Below, one piece after another: positions 23,306 through 36,394 of a stretch of DNA of 64,000 bases. Numbering within the stretch: position 1 is the stretch's first letter; each line of letters starts with the position of its first letter. This DNA comes from Hirundichthys speculiger. Lineage: Eukaryota > Chordata > Actinopteri > Beloniformes > Exocoetidae. Location: contig JAGFBZ010002033.1 in the NCBI GenBank assembly GCA_018398805.1, positions 3,392,858-3,456,857 of the forward strand, in the 5' to 3' direction. Below the pieces are notes generated by a model. It saw only the letters and a list, made by a program, of their open reading frames with translations, had not been told where the DNA came from and did not search any database. The position numbers were made by a program, and so were the translations under genes.

Positions 23306-23652
23306 ACCAATTATTGCCCAAATCTCATGAAATTTGACAATGGGAACCTCTATAAAATTTCAACGGCTGATCCAGATCTGATCCAGAAGGCAGATTTTAT
23401 CACAATGTCTATAAAAACATTGACGTTGTTTAATTTCAATATATAGCCTTTGGAAACAAATATTGCATGAAATCTTTATAGCATTATTATTTATTTTTGT
23501 GTGCATCACAAAATAAAGGAAGATATGGTACTTTTTTAGCAGTCCCATATTGTCAGTGCTATATGTACGACTGATATTTATAGTGTGTAAATCGCCATAT
23601 GGGGGAATTGTTGCGCTCGGCAGAGGTCTGCGCTCTCCGAGTGCTTTTCTAG
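23306..23652 (-). mobile_element. RTE/Expander-like retroelement 3' region, copy 2
   Basis: In reverse it begins CTAGAAAAGCACTCGGAGAG and includes GGATCAGATCTGGATCAG and TTTCATGAGATTTGGGCAAT, matching copy 1 at 8146-8330. It carries about 180 bases (23407-23586) absent from copy 1, and stops where the LINE reverse-transcriptase fragment begins. The downstream half of copy 1 (with GACA units) is missing here. Confidence 0.65.
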
Positions 23653-25246
23653 TTTGAATATATATTTGGAGTCAGCTGTTTTCAATCAATAGGATGTTAG
23701 TGGACACCTTCAATCCTTCAAGAAGAAAGAAGGATAGAAAGAGATTTCTGTCATATTTGAAGAAAAACCCTATTCTCTTACTCTTTTACTGAACCCTCCC
23801 AGGCCTCCCTCCACCCCATTATGTGATGTGACAGATCCTCTGTCTGTTGGTGATTTGCTGGAAAAAGTTTTTTTCAGCTTGACCTCGCTCTTTTTGTTTG
23901 TGGTCAAAGAAGCAAGCGCTGTGAATAAACACCTTTTTTCTATTTCTTTTTTTTTTTTTTTTTTACATTGAACTCATAAGATGGGCAGCTAGTGCATTGT
24001 GAGGAGATATTCACAGAATGTGATAAAAAGTGGTCTGGGTTAGACATCATGGAGAACTACTTACCCTACCTTTAATGGTGAGTACGTACGAGAAGCTTTT
24101 AAAAGGATAATTTTTAGGGAAACAAACATTTTCCTGTGTGAGAACTCCTCCAATGTGGCTGTCAGTCAACTCGTTTAGGCTCTTAAAGGTTTCAGACGGG
24201 GCTGTGCATTCATGCACATTTATAAAATCATAGATAGATAGACAGACTGCCCACTCACCACACATCCAGGAACTTAAAGGATGCATTATTCATAACACAC
24301 TTGCACCCCCACAACATTTTGTACAGCTGAATAGAGGCCCATTTGCCTGTTCTTGATTAATTTGTTTGTCCGTTTACTGAAACACATGAGAAATTCAATT
24401 AGTTTCATAAAGTGGAACAATACTGGGCCTAATAAAAAAAATGAATCCACAAAACCATATCATTGCTATTTATAACAAAAACACATTTCTCCAATTTGGT
24501 ATCATGGCTTTCTGTATCCATGGGCTGACTTGATGTTCTCATACCCATTTATGCTCAGCTTTGCCCTTCAATGATTTAACATCAAATTAACTTGGCCTAA
24601 GCCTGGCTATAACTGAGTCTTACTTCTGATGAAGTGAAAAGCCACACTGGTCAAGTCATGTTCATGGGAACTGAGCTCTTTATAGGGTGGTAGATTTCAA
24701 GAGTAATAAAAAAAAGGAGCAGAGCCTCTCCAGAGAGGAAGAGAAACACAAACTCTTGAATACTTTTATGAAATGAAAACAAATTTAACTCAGAATTTCT
24801 CAGAATTAAGTAGGAAGAGGAAGGAGAACAGTTTTTTTTAACATCAGCTGAAATTCAAAGACTTAAAAAGCATAAATACAAATACAAAATTACTTGAGTT
24901 CACTTCTACAATTTGCACATCATGTGTATAACACGTGCAAAGTCTGATAAATGACAACATACAATCGATTTCCTCTGTGTTCGTATGGTTCAAAACTGTA
25001 TATTTTAATTCCATTAGATCCATTAAATAAGCTTTTTTGTAAGCTTATGTTAAAATATTATTATTTTAAGATTATATTATATAAATACCCTATTAAACTT
25101 AAATTTACATATGTAATATAAACTATTTACATTTTTATAATAGTCTTGCAATAATGTACTTGGAAAGCAGCAGAATTAAGGAGGCACTGATCCAGGAAGT
25201 CTTCTGTTTTTATTCTCAATGACAAAGCAGGAGAATTATGTAATTA
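23653..25246. other. No gene seen
   Basis: Poly-T at 23943-23964. Otherwise AT-rich unique sequence. Confidence 0.45.
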
Positions 25247-25288
<42 letters not shown>

Positions 25289-25289
25289 T
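25247..25289. repeat. (CAT)n trinucleotide repeat
   Basis: Fourteen CAT units; read as poly-Ser in a short plus-strand frame. Confidence 0.92.
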
Positions 25290-28200
25290 ATTGTCTGATA
25301 AAGTTTTGTCACTTTGTGTTCAATGTCTGAAAGCAGTCACCTTGGAAGCTCCAGCAGCTCTGATTCACAGTTACAGACCAGGATCGACTTGTTTTGCCTT
25401 CGTCTTTCCTGTTCTATAGACCCACAGAGACTTACTATGCTGTGCCATCAGTAACCTATACGGCACTGCATGTCAACTCACAAGTGACTGCCACAAATAT
25501 CAGACAACCCGGATGAGACACTTTATCATATTTCATTGCTTTTCAAACGCATTCCTAGACAAGGACAATGTAATTTATTATTTATACTCTCAAAGCCACC
25601 TTATCCTTCTGTGCCAATGGGTAGACTAAAAATAAACAATTCATTTAGGACTCCTAAGAACAAATATGAACTCTTTGTGTTTTGTTGAGTTTGTCATCTT
25701 AGACATAATGTCCTTTGACATAGATTCAACATGCATTATTTAATAAAAATCTGAAGCAACTCTGTATTAAAACAGATTGAAAACTGTTGCTCGTCTCCGG
25801 CTTTTCAGGAATGAATCATATTTTTGCAATAAGAATACAATGCTGAAACATACAATCAAGAAAAGGTCAGTTGCTTTATTACTGAATGTACTAAAATATT
25901 TGTTCTACTAGCGTGTGTTTTCTGTTTTTTTTAATTTAACATAAGTCCAAGCTCAAGAGGACAACAGGAGTCCAGGTTACAGGACAAGGTTACCTTGCCA
26001 CGCTGCTTATCTTAGAGAAAGTGGCCTGCCAGGACGAAGCAATTCAGATTTTTATTATCATTCAAATTAGAACATATAGAGGGGCTTCTATCCGATTGGT
26101 GAAATAATGGGAGTCATTTATCTTGGTCTCGCCGACCTTTCATTTCCCATTCATGTCTTATTAGTGGAGCATACATCATCATCCTGCCATAATTAAAAAG
26201 AGAAAATCGAATTGATTGTGGGAAAAAAAAAAGGTGCATACATGTAGAAACTGAATAGAGAAATGTTTTCTTTGTAGAACTGTTGACAAAGATGGTTTCA
26301 GCTGGCCATTTCTGTGTTATTTTTTTTTAGCTCCTTGGTCATATAGAGGCCTGGGAGAACATTAACAAGACATCATAGGTGTTAATCAGCTCTGAGTGAG
26401 CCTTTTCCATAATCAGACCAAAAGCATATTAGAGCTCCGGTGATTAATGCACCATGAGGTTTAAAAAACAGGTCTGCCACAAATATTAGCCTTCATAATA
26501 GCTTGATGAAAACCAAAATGAAAGTATCATGGTCTGATGACTGAGTAAAGACAGAATTTAAAATGTAAAAGTGCGTATCTTTGAAGTCTGTTTTTTCTCT
26601 TCTTACCCTTTTTTTTTTATCTTTAGACTGTACTAAAAGACAGATAAATTGAATAAAATACAGGAAAAATGGAGAATGATGGATTCTGGGATGTCAAAGA
26701 AATATATATGTCTCTACGATATTAAAGCAAGAAACATGCTTCAAAATGATTTCAATACTGAAGGACGTTAATATCATAAGAATCATGTTTACCAATGTCC
26801 ACAATGGATTCAGCGTCAAAAAATCCACATCGGAGCTGAGTGGAAAGTACTTAACTAATCATCACATTGCAGTTTGGCGAGCACAACTCAATAGTGTCTC
26901 CTCTTCATGTCTCAATCGAATGCTTGCAGTCCACTAGGGGTCTGCCTCTGAAAAGATAAATGAGGTGAGAGTTACCCTCAAAGTGACCCTAATGAGAAAT
27001 CTGGGGAAGATGCTCATATTTTATCTGCAAAATAGAAGAAAACAATTCTCCCCAAAGCCCTCTTAAATGCTAATTGAATAGCAATGTAATGCCTTTGGCA
27101 TCTTGTTGTCTGCTCATTCGGGCAGTGATTCGTCTCAATCCGTCATAGGATTCACAGTTTTGGCACACTTTTAATGAACTGCTCAATGTGGCATCGAAAT
27201 TGAATTTCATAAATCTCTGTGCTCTTCCACAGCCTCTTTGACAGGATTGTTCTACACTTTCTGTCTTCACAATACCTCTCTTGCAGGAAGATTTGATTCT
27301 TAAACACAATAACTTCACAAATCAGAATTATCTTCTTTTTGATTTGATTTATGCGCCTGCTTTAGAAGCCAAAAAAAAGCCCACAACGGTTCAGTGTGAT
27401 TACGAGTCAAATAACCCACTGGTTAAAACATATCATGGCATTCCTTGTCATGTTAATATGTGTTCGTTGAAAAACGTAACAGAGTCTTATCGTTTTACTA
27501 ATAAAAATGATGGATAACACAGCAGCCTGATATGATTGGGGACAATTAGATTTCACTCACATTATGTAATTCAAGCCCTGCTTGGAGAAGAAGCAGCAGT
27601 CTTGGGTTCCTTCTGACTTCTCTCCACCTGGCAGGGTTGTAAAGAGGCCAAGACAATCCCTGCTGTGATGGAGAAAGCTGCTGCTTCCACACTGCAGCTG
27701 TATGTTTCAACACTCACAAAAGATAACTGTGATGGATGAGGACGATAACCCATCAGACAGAAAAAAAAAAGAATAACCCTTTTAGATATCCAGAAATAAC
27801 ATGTATATTTGTTTCCATTTGGCTCTTTGTAAATTAGTGTTTTTACTTCATTTTCTACACTCTTTGGAGACTTTTTGGAAAAGCACATGGGCTTGTGTGA
27901 AAAGCTACCTTTCCTGCCTGACAAAGTGGGAGGGTCATGCTTTTGTTTGACTGCTGCATTCTGTGCTCAAGCACAGCACGATAACAACCAATAACGCGAT
28001 ACATGCTAATAATGTAATCATTTTAGCCATTTTAAATACAATGAAGCCAAGAATGTAATCAGTTATGTTTTTGACTGATTATTTTGTTAATGTCCTACAC
28101 TGTAATTGAAGAAAAAAAAATCCTTTGTAAATATAATAAGACTGTATTTTATTTTTAATTATATATGTATACATACATACAGAACACCCTGAAGTGAGTG

Positions 28201-28830
28201 TACTGACCCCTTGGCGCAGGTAATGTGCGCCTGATTTACCAGACACAGCAGCTTGTTATGACAACCGTTTCCTGAACCCAGACGACCAACACAACCTGTC
28301 TATCTGCCTCATCAGTGATGTCTAGTCAACGTAGGAACATCGAAAATCAGGCTGGTCGTCTGATCTGGACCTGCTGCAGCACTGAATCCTTCTGAGGACC
28401 TGTCAGCTATTGCAGTTTGGTCTACCAAAAAAAAGGAAAAAGAAAAATACAAATAATGGAAACAAATGAATTTGCAGGACATGTCACATGCACCAAAATA
28501 ATATGATGTGAACACCGCTATGAGGTAGTGTTGACGATAAACAAACCTGGATTTCAGCAGATCTCTTCCAGCTCCTGCAGGCTCCTTTTGGTCCTCAGGT
28601 CAGAATCCTCTGCTTCTCCTCTGGTCACCAGTGTCTTCTCTGACTCCTCTGCTCTTCCATCTCCCTGTTGTGGTTACATTTCCTTTCCTCCTGGCTTCAC
28701 CTGATCCCCTGGCCTCTTCTCCCACTTCGTCCCCTTTCACAGGAGGTTGAAGTTGACACCGTGAAAAAAAAAACAGTCAGGGGGCTGATGTAAACAAACT
28801 AAGATAAGAATTTAAAATTATGCATACTTC
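25290..28830. other. Unique DNA, possible conserved noncoding sequence
   Basis: No coding signal. Stretches such as 26040-26220 are free of simple repeats and rich in ATTA/TAAT words, the look of vertebrate conserved noncoding elements, but conservation cannot be tested here. The 117-codon minus frame at 27571-27924 is within chance length. Confidence 0.35.
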
Positions 28831-29054
28831 CAGGAGTGATCAACTCCAGTCCTCGAGGGCTGGCGTCCTGCAAGTCTTAGAGGGTTCCCTGCTTCAGCAC
28901 ACCTGACTCAAATGAATGGCTCATTAATAGTCATGTGCAGACCTTGATGACAAGCTGATGCTGATCCATTTATTTGAATCAGGTGTGCTGTGGCAGAAAA
29001 ATATCTAAGACATGCAGGACAGCAGCCCTCGAGGACTGGAATTGCCCACCCCTG
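28831..29054. mobile_element. hAT-like palindromic MITE (copy A)
   Basis: 224-bp element with long inverted ends of about 48 bp: left CAGGAGTGATCAACTCCAG, and right, reversed, CAGGGGTGGGCAATTCCAG; both continue CCTCGAGGGCTG and CCTGCA. The flanking 8-mers no longer match. The same family occurs at 63574-63795. Non-coding; presumably moved by a hAT transposase elsewhere. Confidence 0.8.
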
Positions 29055-29348
29055 TGTTATACTCTACAAATGGCAAAAAGTTATTACATTATTGGCTCAA
29101 AAACCTTTTTACATTTTGGGCAAATAATTATATATAAAATGGCCTTTAAAAAGGATGGCATGTACACAACCTATGCATGATGTGTAGATGCAGCAGTTCC
29201 TTGTGACAATCGTTTAACAACATAGTGGCATGATAAAGAATCTTATGTGTGAGAGGGTTGGATCTGAACTCAAAAAACAAAAGCCACTTTTGGTCTCCAC
29301 AGCTAGATTTCACATCCATGAAAACTGTACAGGGGGTCGTATGACATC

Positions 29349-29468
29349 ATCCATTATCTATGCCCGTTTAATCCTCTGCAGGGTGAGGGGGATCTGCTGG
29401 AGCCTATCCCAGCTCTCTTCAGGTGGAAGGCAGGGCTTCACCCTGGACAGGTCGCCAGTCTGTATCAC
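29349..29468 (+). repeat. Widespread teleost interspersed repeat fragment
   Basis: Contains GGAGCCTATCCCAGCTCTC and CACCCTGGACAGGTCGCCAG, a phrase repeated in very many fish genomes (tail of a retroposon or DNA element; exact family not certain). Shares its core with 2935-2980. Confidence 0.6.
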
Positions 29469-32400
29469 ATCAGATAAAGTTATATAAAAGAACAATTTTA
29501 TGTTTAATTAGGGGTATGGTTTGATTGATAGTGGACACAGCAAATGGCTAGCCGTCATCATTTTTGCTGCTTCCAGGTTAGCACTTAACTGGTCTTGTAT
29601 TGTACATGTTTGCTTTCTCTGTAAAGTGCTAAAACCCCCTGAAATGATGTTTGTTGTTAACTGGCGTTATACACACACGCTGAATTGAAGTGAATTACCT
29701 TTGGTGTCTTGAAACATTAAATTACTTTTTTTTTTTTATCCCTCTTGCGACTAGGCTAAAAAAATTGTTTTTTTTTAGCAATGAAATAGACTAAAACTGT
29801 TGTTCCAGCATCAAAGTGAGAGCTGATGGTCTTTTGTCTGTTTATCAGCAAGATTAAGCAAAAACTATCAAGCAGAATTTCATTAAAGTTGGTGGAGAAT
29901 GAATAAAGAGCACATTCAGTCCTGGGATGTTTTCCTTCAGTTTCTTAAATAGGCCTCCGTCTCTTGAATAGGATGCAACTATGTAAATGGCTTCTGGCCT
30001 GTCAAAGAAGATGATGATGTGGAGGAAGGTTTGTTTGTTTGGCTGCAGTTAACAATCTACAGCACAGAGATCAAGTTGACTGATACGTGCTGTTCAGATC
30101 TCATTATTCAAATGACAAATCAGAAAATAAGTTACTGACTAGTTGTTGCTGCAGTTATTGCTCTTGGTTTATAATTAATAAAAACAGGCAACTTTACAGT
30201 AAAAAAAAAAAAATTTAGATTCAATTGATTAACATTTTTGGAATAAGCAAATGCTTGTTCATGTACACTAAGTTGAAAAATAGCATTTTCAGCTCTGTGT
30301 TTGTCTTTTTTTTTTTAAATCAATATTACTTTTACTCTCTGAGATAAAATGCAGTTTTTGTTGAGCACAGCACGTCAACTTTCATTTTCAAGCTTACCGC
30401 CACCCTGCCGTCCCTTTTGAATTCATTTGCCACCCCTGAAGTTCAGCTCCAGTCCAGCAGTCCCTCTCAGTGTGGGGTGACAGAACAGGTTAATTGCTGA
30501 ATTTTGACTGTCATGCTGGAACAGATGATTGTGGAGGAGAAAGTATGGCGTTAACACGCAGATAACAGATTGCTATCTCATCTTCCCAGCAGTCTGGTGT
30601 GGCACAGTGGCATCTGAGAGAAGAAATTTTAATCACAGGGGTATGTAATGACATAAATCTACATATCATGGATGAATAAAAATAATAGACGATCTCCTTC
30701 CAGTTGAACAAATACTCTGCATGTGCTGTATGTGTCAATGAACTGCATCATTCTCATCTCCGGATCAAAATGAAACCGGTCGCCCCATCTCTGAGATACA
30801 GGGATTTAGAGAAAAATCCACTCAAAAAATATGACTCAAGTAATACAGCCTATGTGCACCAATATATCAAAGAGTAACCTTAAGGGCTTTTAAAGCTCAA
30901 CAAACCTTGAAGAAACAGGATAGAAGTTACTTTTATAAATAGTTTGAGAATGTATTGAACCTCTAAGTTACCAGTTTCTGAGATCTATCACATCCAGTAA
31001 GCAGGCATACACACTTTTATTATTTCTTAAGTATTTGTGGTGAATCTTCTCCACTTTCAAAACTTTCCACGATAAAAAGGAGCAGCATATGGTTATAGGC
31101 TAATGCAGATTACTCCAGATAATAGTATTTGTTTTTGCAAAAAGAATCAGATTAATTGAGCTTGTTTGATGGATTTTCCTAGCAGGATACTTGTCCATCA
31201 CTGCATGACACAACCGATGTCCGGGATCTGTCACTGGTTGACGAAACTAAGGAAGAATATCACACCACATAATCGCAGGATTAGGCATTATTTTTCATTG
31301 TTGCCAATGCGTAAGATCTGTCTAAGCCCTCGTTATGTTTAATGGCGTGAGTTATTGCCTGCCCTGAGCATTGTAACTCACAGGACGCAGAGCATAGAAC
31401 ATTTATAGACCCTTGAGTGGGGCTTTTGTAGTGAGCGAGGGATAAAAGAAGAGCAATATTCCTCAGTGTTGCATTGCTATATGATGCCTGAATTTAAAAC
31501 AAACAAAAAATATAATCTCATTTCAGGACAAAATGACTTAAATAATTAAATCACTGAACACTTTGTTTTCATAGTTTTTTCAGGAAACCCGTGCTTTTGA
31601 AATGCGCAGTGTTGATGACTGAAGGAAACACTGAAGTGAAGTGTACGGGCTGCATTAGGGGTCAACCCATTATGCCTACTAATGTGCTGTGAGATTGATA
31701 GCTAATTGATATTGCATGCTAATTGATATGAGTCCAACTGCACACTATCAGCCATAGGCTTTTAATAGTGTTCACTAAGAAAAAATGAAGAGAAGCTGTG
31801 GGGGAACTCATTTGGTGCAGTCTCCTCCATTTTCATGGTTATGTCTTGGCCATTTCCATTTTATATTAAGTTCCAGCACAGAACATTTAAATATACATAA
31901 TTTTGTGATGGAGGAACCATATGAGTCTCACACGAGCAAGTGAGCCAGTTTATCCTCGACTAAGACAAGCATATTTTTGCTTCACCACCACCAGCATCAA
32001 GGCAATAAGACGAGAGTCCATATTGTTCTGTTTTTTGACAGAGATCTAAAAGCTGCTTGAAGGGCTCCAAGATAGATTGCTCTTTTGACTTTGGCTCTTT
32101 GTTCTGGCCTGAGATTCTACTGTTCCAGTACAATTCCTATTGATTCAAGCTTTTCAAAGAAAAAGATTAAGTGGTAACATAAGGGGTAGAACAACTTCAA
32201 TATTAAGACTTTTTTTAAGTTTAAAAGTTTATACAGTCATAAAAAAAATTCTATGAAAACTTTATAATCTGACAAGTCACCTGAGGACACACTCTGCCCA
32301 AAGTATACAGTAAGTTACCAACAACATATCTTTATTTTATCATCTATTTTAATCAAAATGAGACCTAATTTACAAACTGAACACCAAAAATGATTGAGGC

Positions 32401-34599
32401 AACAACTTATTAGGATTTATTTTCCTTACATAATAATAATACTTACTTAACATATTTATCAAAAAATCCAAGTGTGAACTAAAGCCTTGAGCTCTTGAAT
32501 TTTTTTATAGAGTACCTTGGCAATCATTAAAACCACTGGGTAATTGAATACACTTCAATTCAATTGCTGAATTGATGGGAAAGTAACCTGAAATTTCTCG
32601 TGAGGTTCAGTTTGTCAAAATTTCGCCCATTTTGTCCTTACCTTAATCCTAAATCCATTACCTTCATCCTAAATCCACGCCATCTAAATCAGCGGGAGTT
32701 CATAGTCGCTTCAAAACTGGACGTGTATATGACATGGAAAAGTTCCAAATGCAGCGGTAACGACTGGCTTCGACCGGTGCTGCCACCTAGTGGACAACAT
32801 TTTCACGGTACTCGGGTTTCCCCGATTGATGGTGCAGAAGACTGTAGATTGTACTAGATTGTATCATTTGAATTTAATAGGATGTGTGAGTTACACTATG
32901 TGTTAAACACCAACTTTAAAAAAAATGATACAGCCAAAAAATTACAAGTAAAATACAAGTAAAAATAAATGAAAAAAAAATTAACAGGAGACTTTGTGAG
33001 CGAAGTAATATGAAGCATTTGATAAGAACTAGCCTGTGGCAAAACACCTTTTTTCACTTTTTCACTTAAAATGTTTAATCTGAAGTGTGTCACTGTTTTT
33101 TTTTTTGTTTATTTTGTTTGTTTGTTCTACATCTCCTGTAACTTTTAACCAGTTAAAATGCTAACTTACATGTCAAATTAAATGTAACACGTGCTGTATT
33201 TAGGCAGATGACACATGTACTCAAGACAAATTTGGAGTGTGTGAAAAATAAAGATAAAAATGAATACAATTAACTGAAGGACAATGTGCAGTGTCATCTT
33301 GCATTTACAATATGATATGAAGTGAAATTATATAGAAGAAGAATTAAGCAAATTAGGTGAATATTACTCATTTATGAGTAAATCTGTTGCATAAAACTTA
33401 TTCATGAATTGGCAGAAAAATGTAATAGCATTAAAATAACAGTTCTGGTTCAGTCTCTCTGATATATACAATGAAATGAATGAAAATGGACACATGGAAG
33501 GGCAATGTTATTGTCTTTGTTTGATGTCTTTCTAACCTAAATCCTAAAAGATTGTGCAGTCCTTGGTGTGCTGGACTGGAAACACAATCCATTTGCACCT
33601 TATTCATGTGAACAGAATATCTCACATGCTGACCTGGTGAAGAAAGTATAGACAAAAGTCCCCAGCAACCCATGAGAATAACAGGTGGATTCAGTACATG
33701 TATCTCTCAACGCTTGAAACTGAAGAAACCCTTCAGATGAGAGGTAAAACCTCCTCAAAAACCAGGTAATGAAGGTCACTTTCGATCTGTTCAAGCTTTT
33801 TTTCCCATAAGCCTAATGACTCAGACTCTACACCAGCATTTTTCAAACAAATTCTGATTATTTAAAATGTAAATACATTTCTGATTAAATGACCTTAACT
33901 GTAGGAAATTTACATTTCTTTTCCCCCAGACTGTTGCTGAAACATCATCTGTGGTCAGACGAATCATTTATGTACAGTTAGATTCAACCATTTCTTTCAG
34001 TGTTACTGTTGCAAAAAGAAAATGCTGTTGTGATTTCCGTCTTAGTTTGGTTCATCTGAGCACATGACGACAATCACTGAATAATTGTATTCAATTGTTG
34101 AGCAAAACAAGAGGGCCTTGCCGAAAGCAAATTAGTTGTGGGCGTTTTTCCACATTCAAATCAAAATTATTCATCTAAGTAGTAACAGGTGTTTTTGAAG
34201 ACAATAGCCACATCTTTTTCATTGTTTCCAGTTCGCACAAATATATCACAAGCCCTATCAAGAATAGTTTGTAAAAATAGCACGGAAAATAATGGAAGAT
34301 AGCTGAACAAAAACAAAGCAGACTAACGTTAGTGTCTGTCAACAGAAAGATGGCAAGCAGAAAACGCAAGAAAAAAAGTGGATGGGAAAATGAAAACTAA
34401 AGAAGGCCATGTAAGTTTGAGGGGGAGAAGTGTTTTCCATTTTGGCATTATTTATCTTTGTCTTCTCTTTTGTGGTGCGTGGTGGTGCAATGTCTGTGGA
34501 ATAGGCAAAAAATGTTGTTTGAAGGATGATTGGTTGAATGGTACCCTAACTAATCACAGCAGCATTGCATGGGGCAGTTTAATTTTAAAAATCAGTATA
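29469..34599. other. Long unique stretch, no gene seen
   Basis: AT-rich. Two identical 12-mers GCTAATTGATAT at 31701 and 31718 are homeodomain-like sites. Short duplicated CTAAATCCA words lie at 32649-32680. Poly-A/T runs near 30200 and 30309. No coding exon recognised. Confidence 0.4.
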
Positions 34600-34601
34600 A
34601 T

Positions 34602-35165
34602 GTCAGCCCGAACGGGCTACATGGGTTCGTCTCCCCGTGGGCCCACCATCTGCAGGGAGGGTGCAATGTGTTTTGGGCGGCAGCCGAAAGCGTGGGCCTT
34701 GGCGTGCCGACCCCCGGCTGACTAAACTGGATACTGGGACATGGAACGTCACCTCTCTGGTGGGGAAGGAGCCTGAGCTTGTTGCTGAGGTTGAGAGGTA
34801 CCGACTAGATGTAGTCGGGCTCACCTCGACGCACAGCCTGGGCTCTGGAACCAATCTTCTCTAGAGAGGCTGGACTTCATTCTACTCTGGAGTTGTCCAG
34901 GGTGGGAGGCGACAGGCTGGTGTGGGCTTGCTTATAGCCCCCCAGCTTGGAGCCAGTACATTGGGGTTTTCTCCAGTTGATGAGAGGGTAGCTTCCCTGC
35001 ACCTTCGGGTGGGGGAAAGGGCTCTGACTGTCATTTGCGCTTATGCACCAAATGAAAGTTCAGAGTACCCAGCCTTCTTGGAGTCCTTGGCGAGCGTCGC
35101 AGAGCTGCGCCAAGACGCATCCCAGCGGCTCCAAGCGGCTCTCGCGGTTGTTCTCGCTGCTCTGT
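34602..35165 (+). pseudogene. LINE 5' part with AP-endonuclease-like domain, truncated
   Basis: Start of a non-LTR retrotransposon pol protein; the endonuclease normally nicks the target to prime reverse transcription. The leader (GAACGGGCTACATGGG...GCCCACCATCTGCAGGGAG) is followed by coding sequence with TWNVTSLVGKEPELV, DVVGLTSTHSLGSGT, AGVGLLIAP and ALTVICAYAPNE, the order of an exonuclease-endonuclease-phosphatase fold. A TAG at 34862-34864 interrupts the frame; the remainder continues in the frame of 34922-35278 until about 35165, where sequence changes character. The reverse-transcriptase domain is absent. The position where AP-type enzymes usually have Glu (here LTSTH) is Ser, as I recall for other fish copies of this family. 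Clade not certain. Confidence 0.8.
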
Positions 35166-35189
35166 CTGAGCGTGTTTACTGGGAGCGCA

Positions 35190-35560
35190 CCAACTATCTG
35201 GGACTTTTGTTGTTTTTGGGTTTGTTTTGTTGCAGGTGGAGAGTCGTCAACCTGAGGAGACACACCTGGGCTCAGTGATTCCTTTCTCCTTAAGAGGTTC
35301 ATCTTCAGGCTGTTGCAGGAGGGTTGTGATGAGCGCTGCTATGGGGAGCGGATCCTTGTCACCACGCCATGATTACTGCTGGTGTCTGAGGATCTGCTGT
35401 AGGGCTGTGGGCCCAGTTGGCTGGCAGAGCGTTTGGTAGGGTTTTTTTTGTCTGTGTTGTGGTGATGCGACTATTTCAAAATAAATATATATTGTTGGTA
35501 CCGACTGTCTTGTGCTACCTCCCTCAGTCTTGTCACGGCCTTCGAGCCGGGTTGTGACAG
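35190..35560 (-). mobile_element. LTR-like or other element terminus
   Basis: Ends in GAGCCGGGTTGTGACAG. In reverse it begins CTGTCACAACCCGGCTCGAA and contains a TTTATTTTGAAATAG stretch. Layout resembles the fragment at 7783-8060. It follows the LINE fragment abruptly, so it may be a separate insertion. Class tentative. Confidence 0.35.
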
Positions 35561-35640
35561 TTCATAGTTCATAGAAATTAAAATGAACTACTTCAGTTCA
35601 TAGTTCACAGAGATTAAAACGAACTAATTCAGTTCACCAT
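35559..35640. repeat. 36-bp tandem repeat, two units plus part
   Basis: Units at 35559-35594 and 35595-35630 start AGTTCATAGTTCA and differ at five or so positions; a third begins AGTTCA at 35631. Confidence 0.85.
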
Positions 35641-35893
35641 TTCAAAAAATTAACAAGATAGTTAATTTTTATTTATTCTTTCTTATTTTTTTTATGTTGT
35701 TGCAAGCAATTATTTGTCAAAATGATTGCCACTGCCCACATACTACACCACCACAAACAGCAATTATTTTATCCATTTTATCTGTCGAAAACTATGTGCC
35801 CAATTCAGAATCCCTAACCAACCAGAGTTCACATTAGCATTGAAGGGACAGCCCATGTAAAACTGTAATTTCCGTTTCAGCTTCTCTCTACAA

Positions 35894-36284
35894 CAGTCAT
35901 TCCCAAACTTCAGAATACCAAGGCCCAATATGAAATGTGAAAAATCTCCGCAGCCCATCGAAACCTTTAATCACAACTGTGATCAACATACAGGACAAGG
36001 AACCATGATCCGATATTAATGTAAGGGCTCAACAAATAAGGTGACACTTGTCATATTAAGTTAAGATGACAGTAGAATAACACTTAACTGGTTTGTTTTA
36101 TTACACCTTAATGTCTTTTTAACCATGTCATGAATTAAACATTAAATTACAGTAATTAAAAACATATTTAAAAAAGATAGAGGATTTAAAACACAATTGT
36201 TTAATTTTAATGACCTCTCACGGCCCAGCTGCAGTACCACGTTGGCTCACCAGAGGGCCGCAGCCCACACTTTGGGAATCACTG
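35894..36284. mobile_element. hAT-like non-autonomous element with target duplication
   Basis: 391 bp. Left end CAGTCATTCCCAAACTT and right end, reversed, CAGTGATTCCCAAAGTG match at 14 of 17 bases; this is close to the CAGTGGTTCCCAAAC ends typical of many hAT elements. Flanks CTCTACAA (35886-35893) and CTCTACAG (36285-36292) agree at 7 of 8 bases, the 8-bp duplication expected for hAT. Interior has no coding frame. Confidence 0.85.
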
Positions 36285-36394
36285 CTCTACAGTATATTAA
36301 AAATATGAGGAAAAACTTGCTGCCAAATGGTCTTTATTATAAGACAAAAACAGGTCCTTAAGGTGCAAATGTTTTTTCCCCCCATTTCAATATT

